Source: Gorillibacterium massiliense
Lineage (GTDB): Bacteria > Bacillota > Bacilli > Paenibacillales > NBRC-103111
NCBI RefSeq assembly: GCF_000455485.1
Contig: NZ_CBQR020000120.1
Coordinates: 1-44,130, forward strand
DNA length: 44,130 bases
Direction: 5' to 3'
The notes below the pieces were generated by a model, which did not search any database, was not told where the DNA came from, and saw only the letters and a list, made by a program, of their open reading frames with translations. Below, piece after piece: positions 7,763-14,514 of this stretch (the stretch's first letter is position 1; each line of letters starts with the position of its first letter). Position numbers and translations under genes: made by a program.

Positions 7763-7911
7763 ACCTAACGTTGTTGTATTCGCGAACCCGAGAAGCTTAA
7801 GGTGCATCAGCGCCGGGTGGCTTCGCCACTTAGCCTCGCAGGGTCTTCTTCACGAAAATCTTTGGGCAGAACAGGGAGCGTTAGCTCCGTAGCGTGAATA
7901 CGGTCTATGAA
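7763..7911 (-). repeat. attC-like site 4 (3' site of Imm7 cassette)
   Basis: R'' region TTCATAG, spacer ACCGT, L'' ATTCACGC; L' GCGAATAC, spacer AACAAC, R' GTTAGGT. L'' and L' pair if one A is bulged out, like the extrahelical bases of attC. The R'' box lacks the AAC ending; it mirrors the unusual GTATGAA box at the 5' end of the same cassette. The TCTGCC internal arm is lost. Confidence 0.75.
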
Positions 7912-7939
7912 GGATGGTGCTTCTTAACTTACCCCAAAA

Positions 7940-8353
7940 CTAATCATTCCTGTTTTCATCAAAAGGATCTTCCACATTCGGCATTACAGGAGACAAATAT
8001 ACATCTTGTTCCCGAGATAGATTCCCACGAACTAACTTCCATACAACAAAACAATTTGAATTATCGTGCAATTTACTGATGTCTTCATCGTCTTGAATAT
8101 AAAGTAATCCATATGATCCAGGCATTATTTCACCGATCTTTTGAAAAAGTTCAATGACATATTCACTTCGATGATTATGTATTCCTGAGATACATAGTGA
8201 ATCTAGTCCATTTCGTTGTCGCAAAAAAACAAGCTTCTCAGTATCTACTTTTGAAATATAATTAGTAAGCATCTTAATAGAGTTTTCTTGCTTTACTTGA
8301 TCATTATCATGTGTGTGATATCTTAAAACAACCCAACCGTTAAACTGGAACAT
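7940..8353 (-). CDS. Imm7-like immunity protein, cassette gene
   Basis: A 137-aa protein matching my recollection of immunity protein family 7: an N-terminal FNGWVVLRY, a central SGIHNHRSE, the SYGLLYIQDDED segment, and the C-terminal LVRGNLSREQD then YLSPVMPNVEDP. Imm7 proteins neutralise polymorphic toxin domains carried by contact-dependent or secreted toxins of other cells. No toxin gene is visible, so it would be an orphan immunity gene protecting against rivals. The frame is open upstream into attC-like site 5, but AAGGAG lies 6 nt before ATG 8353, which sets the start. Single gene of its cassette. Confidence 0.8.
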   Translation of the reverse strand: MFQFNGWVVLRYHTHDNDQVKQENSIKMLTNYISKVDTEKLVFLRQRNGLDSLCISGIHNHRSEYVIELFQKIGEIMPGSYGLLYIQDDEDISKLHDNSNCFVVWKLVRGNLSREQDVYLSPVMPNVEDPFDENRND

Positions 8354-8392
8354 AGCTTGCTCCTTTAGATTTTTATGAGCTCTTCGACATCT

Positions 8393-8557
8393 TTCATACG
8401 TCTCTCGTATACACGAGCCCGAGGACCTTAAGCCCCAACGGGCGGCCGCGATGCGGTTAGGTTCACAGGGTTGTCCGCCTGATCCAGCTTCCACGAAATG
8501 CCTCGGGCTGACCGAGCAGCCAACAGGCTGCGATGCGTGAATATGGTATTATATGAA
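8393..8557 (-). repeat. attC-like site 5 (3' site of membrane-protein cassette)
   Basis: Most divergent intact copy: R' reads GTATGAA and R'' lies in TTCATATAATACC, with L'' ATTCACGC and L' GTGTATAC. The internal stem changes from GGCTTAA/TTAGCC to ACCTTAA/TTAGGT, keeping pairing. The second stem is near GTCCGCC/GGCTGAC. Its R'' does not match the 5' bases of its own cassette. Confidence 0.7.
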
Positions 8558-8575
8558 GTATCTGCCTTCTTCGAA

Positions 8576-9196
8576 TTAATCTTCAACACAAATATTTATT
8601 TTATCTAAGTTATTAAAAGGTGGATTTGTGCAACCTATTAACACTTTTTCGTTTGTATAGCTCATCACTATCTGATAAGGCGTTGTTTGACTTATCAGTT
8701 GAATTGAAATGTCTTGATTATCTAATGGTTTTATGATGTTTATTATGTACTCTATATCTTCTTTGCTAACTCCTCCATTTTTTTCAAAGACATAAAATGT
8801 TCGTTTTGTAGAATACCAAATATATTCATTAAATATATATGGTTTATCAAGTTTATCTTTATAGTAACTCTCTGTACTTGCTTGCAATTCAATTTCCTTT
8901 TGAATTTCCTTGTTTGATTTCCATTCTTGAACGTAATTATTACCTATATCGAAGTAAAAGAATATTGCAATCATTCCAAATAGTATTAATAAACTATATT
9001 TCAGCTTTTCAGTTCCATGCTTATCAATATAATTGTTAATAAATATTATGCCTACAAAAAACACAAGAAAGTGTATCCCAATAGACTGAATAACTGGGAT
9101 TTTTACAGGTGATAACAATTCAAAGTGTGCTAGTATTAAAAACACTCTACCGACTACCCAAGTTGCTGTTATTAATAGAAATAAACGAAGGTACAT
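8576..9196 (-). CDS. Membrane protein of unknown function, cassette gene
   Basis: A 206-aa protein. The N-terminal half holds three likely membrane segments (about residues 4-26, 38-54 and 67-85), one with a KHGTEKLK cytosolic loop. A charged linker rich in K and E follows, then a C-terminal soluble domain of about 110 residues with mixed helices and strands. I do not recognise the family. Strongly AT-rich. The stop lies 19 bp from attC-like site 5 and the start 45 bp from site 6, so it is the first gene of the array in the direction of transcription. Membrane proteins with no known family are common integron cargo. Confidence 0.7.
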   Translation of the reverse strand: MYLRLFLLITATWVVGRVFLILAHFELLSPVKIPVIQSIGIHFLVFFVGIIFINNYIDKHGTEKLKYSLLILFGMIAIFFYFDIGNNYVQEWKSNKEIQKEIELQASTESYYKDKLDKPYIFNEYIWYSTKRTFYVFEKNGGVSKEDIEYIINIIKPLDNQDISIQLISQTTPYQIVMSYTNEKVLIGCTNPPFNNLDKINICVED

Positions 9197-9240
9197 TAAA
9201 AAACCCCTGTCTATTAGTTTTTTTATTCTGCAAGTCTTTC

Positions 9241-9300
9241 GTCTAACGTCTTATTTGTGAACTTCATAAAAATCGCAATAAATATGTATTCGTGAATTTA
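9241..9300 (-). repeat. attC-like site 6, truncated
   Basis: GTCTAAC (9241-9247), a perfect RYYYAAC box in plus orientation, is followed by a divergent GTCTTATTTGTGAAC arm, then sequence that loses the pattern; CGTGAATTTAGT near 9290 may be a remnant of the opposite arm. It marks the upstream edge of the array. From here to 9541 I see only the terminator at 9384-9410 and no gene. Confidence 0.45.
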
Positions 9301-9383
9301 GTAAGATATCCTTTTTATGGATAATCCTCTGAAACAAACCTTTCCCAGATACTATTTGGCGCTACGAATTTGATCCGATAAAT

Positions 9384-9410
9384 AAAAAAAGCCCACAATA
9401 TAAGTGGACT
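9384..9410 (-). terminator. Rho-independent terminator, minus strand
   Basis: On the minus strand AGTCCAC pairs with GTGGGCT (one G-T wobble) around TTATATT and is followed by a seven-T run. It lies 130 bp past the stop of the acetyltransferase gene and would keep its transcription out of the cassette array. Confidence 0.7.
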
Positions 9411-9541
9411 TCATTCGGATATTATTACTTATAGGTATCGCACACCTCTTAGAGGCATTATCGTTTTCGTATCAAAGGATGAAGTATTTATCGCTAAACG
9501 GGAAACGAAAAAGCATGACTGAATGGGTACGCCTTGTCTCT

Positions 9542-9982
9542 TTAACCGCGATCATCTTCAAAATTCATATGAAAAACTTGCTGCCATTTCGTATTGGTGA
9601 AGCCGCAACTTTCGTAAAACCGGTGGGCCTCCGTGCGCAAACCGTTGGAGCGGACGCGAAGCGTTCGATAACCTTTTGCTTTCGTCCACTCTACGCATGA
9701 ATCTATCAGCTTCCGTCCAACTCCCATTCGCCGGCAGATGTCATCTACGACCAAACCGCCGATTTCAGCAAAAGGAGCGGACTCCAGCGCAAGACGACCT
9801 TGAACATGAACCCATCCTGCCAGTTTGCCATCTACTTCCATTACGAAAACGGCATTTTCCCCATCTTCCATTAACCAGCTTATGCGCCTACAGACCTCAG
9901 ATTCATCGGCGGGATATCCGAGCTGAGTGGATAATCGGGCGATTTCGGCGGCATCCTCAGTTTGAACATTTCGTAACATCAT
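9542..9982 (-). CDS. GNAT family N-acetyltransferase
   Basis: A 146-aa single-domain GNAT enzyme. The acetyl-CoA motif reads IGGLVVDDICRRMGVGRKLI (RxxGVG), followed by a second conserved block, HRFYESCGFTNT. The N-terminal MLRNVQTEDAAEIARLSTQLGYP is characteristic of a group of small bacterial acetyltransferases of unknown substrate. Two adjacent ATG codons (9982 and 9979) follow a GGGGGAAGAG ribosome site. The base composition is GC-richer than the cassette genes, so it belongs to the host chromosome rather than to the array. It is 87 bp downstream of mqnD but has no obvious link to menaquinone synthesis. Confidence 0.88.
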   Translation of the reverse strand: MMLRNVQTEDAAEIARLSTQLGYPADESEVCRRISWLMEDGENAVFVMEVDGKLAGWVHVQGRLALESAPFAEIGGLVVDDICRRMGVGRKLIDSCVEWTKAKGYRTLRVRSNGLRTEAHRFYESCGFTNTKWQQVFHMNFEDDRG

Positions 9983-10069
9983 GGCTACTCTTCCCCCATT
10001 ACGGAACGATTAGACAAAACGAATCTCCTCAATACTCCTCGTACTACCCAAACTCCTCAAACCACCCGT

Positions 10070-10921
10070 TTATCGCAGATACGAAAGATCAAGCTTCGGT
10101 ACTAGACCTTCCACCGCCGCGCGGTCGAGCAGGGAGGTGATCGCTTCATAGCCGGCATCGCCAAGATTAGCTGTAAACTCATTGACGTAGAGGTTGATAT
10201 GCTGGTCGGCAACAGCCGGATCCATCTCTTGAGCGTGCTCCAGCACGTAAGCCCGGGATACCTCGGGATTCGCCCACGCATACTCGACGGAAGCGCGAAT
10301 CCATGCGGCTATAGCGTCCAGATTCAGCGTTCGGCGGGCGATGATCGCTCCCAAAGGAATGGGCAGCCCGGTATCCTGTTCCCACCATTCTCCCATATCC
10401 GCCAGCAGGTTAAGGCCATAATTTTGATACGTAAACCGCGCCTCATGAATGACAAGGCCGGCATCGATTAAACCATCGCGAACGGCTGGCATGATTTCGT
10501 GGAAGGGCATGACGACGATTTCTCCAAGTCCGCCCGGCACATGTCCGGCCGCCCACAGCCGAAACAGCAGATAGGCAGTGGAACGGTCGCTTGGCACCGC
10601 GACACGGCGACCCGTCAGCTCTGCAGGCGCAAGGGAATCGCGTGTCAGCACCAACGGTCCGCAGCCTCTGCCTAAAGCGCCGCCGCAGGGCAACAGAGCA
10701 TATTCGGGATGGATGTAGGGCAGCGCCGCATAGGAGATTTTCAAAATATCGAGAGAATCCTCTCCGCTTGAAACAGATAGTTTGTTTGTAATATCGATAT
10801 CGGCGTAGGTCACGTCAAACTTCGGCGTATCCGGCAGCAATCCATGTACCAAAGCATGGAAAACGAATGTATCGTTGGGACAAGGCGAAAAAGCGATTTT
10901 CAAAGTTTCGTGTGTATTCAT
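10070..10921 (-). CDS. mqnD: 1,4-dihydroxy-6-naphthoate synthase
   Basis: MqnD of the futalosine route to menaquinone: it converts cyclic dehypoxanthinyl futalosine to 1,4-dihydroxy-6-naphthoate in the cytosol. The 283-aa protein has the family opening IAFSPCPNDTFVFHAL, then ADIDITNKL and DILKISYAALPY, and a later VIHEARFTYQNYGL; the histidine in this last motif is thought to be catalytic. Length fits the family (about 270-290 aa). Its ATG overlaps the mqnB stop by four bases (ATGA), so the two are translationally coupled. The remaining steps (mqnA, mqnC, mqnE) are outside the window. Confidence 0.93.
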   Translation of the reverse strand: MNTHETLKIAFSPCPNDTFVFHALVHGLLPDTPKFDVTYADIDITNKLSVSSGEDSLDILKISYAALPYIHPEYALLPCGGALGRGCGPLVLTRDSLAPAELTGRRVAVPSDRSTAYLLFRLWAAGHVPGGLGEIVVMPFHEIMPAVRDGLIDAGLVIHEARFTYQNYGLNLLADMGEWWEQDTGLPIPLGAIIARRTLNLDAIAAWIRASVEYAWANPEVSRAYVLEHAQEMDPAVADQHINLYVNEFTANLGDAGYEAITSLLDRAAVEGLVPKLDLSYLR

Positions 10922-11631
10922 GAAAAAACCTCCCGTAAGACTGAACTAGCTGCTTCCAAAGCCGAAAAGGCTTCTTTCATTCTCCATGCAGACAAATCTC
11001 TCGGACCGACTCGGTTGGAGATGGAGCGGATTTCGGCAAAAGGAATCCCCGCTTCTTGGGCGGCAAAGGCTACGCCATAGCCCTCCATCGCTTCAACCGC
11101 CGCATTTGGCACTAATGCGGATCGCGATGCCGCCGTGTCTACCGTTCCTGTTGCCGTAGACACGGTCAGCACCGGTCCTGTCATGACGGCAATTCGCGCT
11201 GACCGCAACCGCTCCTCCAAAAGAGCAGCAATCCGTTGATCCGGATGCAGCAGGTTTGAACCGAAATTCATTTGATCCAGAGTGCGGAAGCCTTCAGCCG
11301 TTTCCACGCCGAGATCGGCGGAACGAACCTCAGAAGCGACTACTACCGAGCCGATCTCCGCCCGGGGATCGATGCCACCGCCGATTCCTGCGCTAATCAC
11401 CAGACTATATTCTCCAGAAGACGCCGCCAAAAAGGCGGCAGTCCGCGCGGCTGCACTAATAGGACCGACACCGGCCAACTCCACGTCAAATCCGGTCGCC
11501 CCCGCCAATCCTCGCAAGACAGCCGCTCGCTCGGCTTCGACAGCCGTCATGATCAAGATTCGCTTGCCCAAAAGCGCAGCACCGTCCATATTGCCGCCAG
11601 CCGACCTTTCGTCTTTTTCAATAATCTCCAT
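10918..11631 (-). CDS. mqnB: Futalosine hydrolase
   Basis: MqnB removes hypoxanthine (or adenine) from (aminodeoxy)futalosine. It is a nucleoside-phosphorylase/MTAN-fold protein: ILIMTAVEAERAAVL, VISAGIGGGIDP, GSVVVASEVRSADLG, and VEAMEGYGVAFAAQ with the purine- and ribose-contacting EAMEG, ending with EIRSISNRVGPRD. The frame begins at 11670, but GGAGG lies 8 nt before ATG 11631, while the upstream ATG lacks a ribosome site and lies next to a terminator. I therefore take 11631 (about 237 aa, normal for the family). First gene of the mqnB-mqnD unit. Confidence 0.92.
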   Translation of the reverse strand: MEIIEKDERSAGGNMDGAALLGKRILIMTAVEAERAAVLRGLAGATGFDVELAGVGPISAAARTAAFLAASSGEYSLVISAGIGGGIDPRAEIGSVVVASEVRSADLGVETAEGFRTLDQMNFGSNLLHPDQRIAALLEERLRSARIAVMTGPVLTVSTATGTVDTAASRSALVPNAAVEAMEGYGVAFAAQEAGIPFAEIRSISNRVGPRDLSAWRMKEAFSALEAASSVLREVFS

Positions 11632-11672
11632 CTGAACGTCCTCCAAGCATTCCGCAGCTCGATTGATCATGG

Positions 11673-11711
11673 AAAAAGGAAGACGGCAAGAGCAGTAGCT
11701 CGTCGTCTTCC
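11673..11711 (-). terminator. Terminator of the vWA-tubulin-GTPase operon
   Basis: GGAAGACG and CGTCTTCC form a perfect 8-bp stem on the minus strand with an 18-nt interior, followed by TTTTTC. It lies about 70 bp after the last gene of the operon and before mqnB. Confidence 0.8.
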
Positions 11712-11778
11712 TCTATCATCTGATTACTCTTGTTTTAATCCTAATCCATTGGACAGCCTCTGTAAAGTCAACTGAGCC

Positions 11779-14514
11779 TCATCGTTTCGGGCTCGGGCTT
11801 GGCGATTTTGCTGCCGCACTAGACCCTTTCGGGTTTGGAGATTTCGCTGCCGCGTTCGAAGCCCCAGGTTTTGCTGTTGGCGATACCGCGCTGGAAGAGC
11901 CAGGAGACGGCGACGGCGATTGACCGACATCACCCGGTGAACCAGATGGCGTTGCCGTAACGCCTCCCGATGTGCTGCCTGGCGAAACGGCTGCAGGCGA
12001 ACCGCTTGTCAGTGGAGAACCGGAAGGGACGGTTTGCGCCGGTTTATCGCCGGAACCTGCCAACTTAACGATAATCGCGATCAAGACGAAAACCAGAACT
12101 GCCGTCATGGAAAGGACCGTCAAGAACCGCCGATAACGCCTCACCATCCGAAAAACCGGAAAGCCGGTTTCATCACGCAATTGCTTGATAATTTCGCGGA
12201 ATTCTTTACCCGCTTCCGGTGCTGTGAGTTGGGCATAGATGTCCCGTTTTCGCAGGGCCTTCCGCTCCGTCTCTCGGAAAAATTTGCGCAGCGCATTCCG
12301 GTATGGCGTCCGCATGCGTTTGCCGGATTCGTCCTTGAATAGCGGGCTGTTGGACGTCCAGATAAGAAACTCCCACATGCCCTCGAGTCCCTCGGTCTCC
12401 CGGTATACGAATTGGAGCAACTCCTGATACGCCATCTGATAATCGATTCCCCGCCATCTCGTGTTCCATTCGGCAAAGGTGAAGACGGTGTTGATATAAT
12501 GCTCGGACGTCAGCCTTCCGCTAATTAAGCGGCGGATGATCTTCTGAACCTCTTTCATCTCCCGATCAGACAAGTCGGAAAAATCGAAAGTGGGTTGTGC
12601 CAGGTTTTGGGGCATTTGTTCGCCGCCCAGCAATTCCCTCGCCGCCGCTCCTCTCGTCGCGATGATTTCCCGGACGGCGCGGAGCAGCGTCAGCTTTTTC
12701 GCCTGATCATCCGTCAAATCTACTCCCGTTTGCAGGCGGTCTTCCACGAGTATGTAATCCACTTGGCGCAAATCGGACAGATCCATTGTAGGCAAAGCAA
12801 TCATATCCAAAATGCAACGGGCGGTCTCAAATTCGATGGCATCGCAAAAATCCTCGAATCCTTTATCGCCCCGATACCGCTTATAGAGCTGCTCGATCAA
12901 CCGGAACAGACTGCCTCCGGCTATGTACGGCTCACCCGATTTTACCAGCAGTTTTTTCACTTTCCCGCTAAATTGCCGAATCACATAGGATTGACCCAGG
13001 GATGCCAACGATTGATCCGTCCAAAAGGCGATCTCCTCCTGCAGATCATTGATCGCTTTTATCTTCATCAAACGTTCGGCCAGCAGAGCTTCGTTCAATT
13101 CGGCAAAATGCGGCTCCAGCCCGATACGCTCATATACCTGCCTCTGCAGCAAAGGCTGCTTTTTCAACGCCACCCCCGCTTCCGCCAAATAGGCGTACAA
13201 AGCGCTATTTTCCAGCGTCCGAACAGCATGGTCCAAAAACGCGATCAATGCCAGCGACAGCTCCGCCTTGTGGTCATCCGGCACGAACCCGTAAAATTCG
13301 GCAAATCCGCTAAACATTCGGATCGGCAAGACACCGATATTCGCTTCTGTGCCTCCCTCTTCCCCATGCTCGGGTACGACTTTCTTTCCGCCTAACTTTG
13401 CCGCTTCATCCCGCATCAAAACGAGCAAAAGTTCGGCTAGTTGCGGTTTTTTCGGAGCATTCGCAACCCGTAGACAGTGAAGAGCACTATCGATGACGGC
13501 CCCCATATCCTCCGTATACCGTTCCCGCTCCCCCCGGCTGATTCGGTACAACTGGGCCAACTGATTGTAGACATCAAGAGAGAGCTTGTCCGTCAACGTA
13601 CATCCCTCAAGCGCCTCCTCGGCGAACTGGAAAAAGGAAGCGAGAGCGTCCAAGTTGTTACGGTTCTCCCACGCGAAATCCAGATAGCAACCTTGTTTGC
13701 CTATGTCTCCTGCGGGAAAACGGTTGTTGGGAAAATCGAAATTGATATCCTTGCCGATGCTGCGGTCCCCGGGCCGAATGCTGCCTTTCTCCACGAACAT
13801 GACGTCAATGTTTTTCCGTCCTTGGGGCTCGTTGTTGTAGGTGGCGAAGCCGAAGTGACGCCGAACCTCCAAAGGCAGACAGTCGTATAAAATCTCCAGC
13901 AGCCGGGATGCCAGCTCTGAGCTTTCCGATATCTCCGCATCAAGGATGATGAACACTTTTTTCTTGGTGGCAACCGCCGTCAAAACCGCCGCCAGCAAGC
14001 TGCGAAACTGCTCCGCGTCGATGCCTAACCGCTGCAAAAGCTCGTCCCGCGCCGCTGGGTGAAACCCGCTGCCATAATCCAGGTCGTCCAACTCCGGCAA
14101 GCTTTTTCCCATGGAGGAATCATACGAAGCCTGAAAGCTGTTTATCCGGAAAAGCGCAGGGGGATTCAGCAAAATTTCATCGCGGCGTTCAGGAGGTACG
14201 ACATAGTTGTGGCTGAAAATAACGTCCCGTTGGCCGGTATAATCCGGCCCTGCGAATACGCTTCGGCCGATGACCAGTTCCCCGGAATCCGCGGAAAAAA
14301 CCGTCAAAGCAGCGGGATAACGGGTAGGGTCCTTCTCTCCCCGTCGCAGCAGCTCTTGCGGGGCGATGTAGAGACAGTAAGGATGGAGCGTTTTTTTAAT
14401 GAACCCGTTGTCCAGTCCGGGAGACTTGGCTACCGTATCGAAACCTTCCCCGTTTTGAAACAATCCTTCACGGGCACGGGTGTAATATTGCTGCTGGATC
14501 TTGTCGCCGGTCAT
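11779..14514 (-). CDS. GTPase-associated protein 1 (GAP1)-like, membrane anchored
   Basis: A 911-aa protein. The N-terminus, QQYYTRAREGLFQNGEG then FDTVAKSPGLD, matches my memory of the GAP1-N2 domain (QxYYTS...GFxxxAxSPGL), found beside double-GTPase proteins. An alpha-helical middle follows. One transmembrane helix lies near residues 796-818, then a 92-residue tail rich in S, P, G and A that should be exposed outside the cell, so most of the protein is cytosolic. The start is ATG 14514, overlapping the GTPase stop by one base (TAATG) with GGGGAGAG upstream. The role is inferred: a partner or regulator of the adjacent GTPase. Last gene before the terminator. Confidence 0.75.
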   Translation of the reverse strand: MTGDKIQQQYYTRAREGLFQNGEGFDTVAKSPGLDNGFIKKTLHPYCLYIAPQELLRRGEKDPTRYPAALTVFSADSGELVIGRSVFAGPDYTGQRDVIFSHNYVVPPERRDEILLNPPALFRINSFQASYDSSMGKSLPELDDLDYGSGFHPAARDELLQRLGIDAEQFRSLLAAVLTAVATKKKVFIILDAEISESSELASRLLEILYDCLPLEVRRHFGFATYNNEPQGRKNIDVMFVEKGSIRPGDRSIGKDINFDFPNNRFPAGDIGKQGCYLDFAWENRNNLDALASFFQFAEEALEGCTLTDKLSLDVYNQLAQLYRISRGERERYTEDMGAVIDSALHCLRVANAPKKPQLAELLLVLMRDEAAKLGGKKVVPEHGEEGGTEANIGVLPIRMFSGFAEFYGFVPDDHKAELSLALIAFLDHAVRTLENSALYAYLAEAGVALKKQPLLQRQVYERIGLEPHFAELNEALLAERLMKIKAINDLQEEIAFWTDQSLASLGQSYVIRQFSGKVKKLLVKSGEPYIAGGSLFRLIEQLYKRYRGDKGFEDFCDAIEFETARCILDMIALPTMDLSDLRQVDYILVEDRLQTGVDLTDDQAKKLTLLRAVREIIATRGAAARELLGGEQMPQNLAQPTFDFSDLSDREMKEVQKIIRRLISGRLTSEHYINTVFTFAEWNTRWRGIDYQMAYQELLQFVYRETEGLEGMWEFLIWTSNSPLFKDESGKRMRTPYRNALRKFFRETERKALRKRDIYAQLTAPEAGKEFREIIKQLRDETGFPVFRMVRRYRRFLTVLSMTAVLVFVLIAIIVKLAGSGDKPAQTVPSGSPLTSGSPAAVSPGSTSGGVTATPSGSPGDVGQSPSPSPGSSSAVSPTAKPGASNAAAKSPNPKGSSAAAKSPSPSPKR

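Larger units (their letters stand above)
5717..9247 (-). mobile_element. Integron-type gene-cassette array without integrase (CALIN-like)
   Basis: Five similar structured repeats (139-187 bp) alternate with single short genes, all in the same orientation, and a sixth partial repeat ends the array. On the minus strand each repeat ends ACGTT-type, with R' boxes such as GTTATGC and GTTAGGT, and begins with R'' boxes such as ACCTAAC and GCATAAC. Taking crossover at G^TT, cassettes are 5723-6285 (lipoprotein), 6286-6946 (Nudix), 6947-7768 (GNAT), 7769-8398 (Imm7) and 8399-9246 (membrane protein). The first bases of the first four match the complement of their own 3' R'' box, as expected if each was once a free circle. 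Genes are AT-rich and promoterless. No intI gene or attI is visible in the window. Confidence 0.8.

Noticed and set aside
7710-8079. Two short plus-strand frames near attC-like site 4
   Set aside because: They lie in the repeat and across the Imm7 gene on the other strand; no ribosome site or motif.
8354-8494. N-terminal extension of the Imm7 frame
   Set aside because: It runs into attC-like site 5, has no ribosome site, and ATG 8353 has AAGGAG at 6 nt.
5717-9300. CRISPR-like repeat array
   Set aside because: Repeat units are over 130 bp, spaced 500-850 bp apart, and the intervals hold single genes, not short spacers; attC geometry fits instead.
9404-9700. Plus-strand 98-codon frame with a hydrophobic start
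   Set aside because: Overlaps the acetyltransferase coding region and the terminator; no ribosome site.
12595-13395. Long plus-strand frame antisense to the GAP1-like gene
   Set aside because: Shadow of the GC-rich minus-strand gene; no ribosome site, low-complexity Q/R/F composition, no motif.
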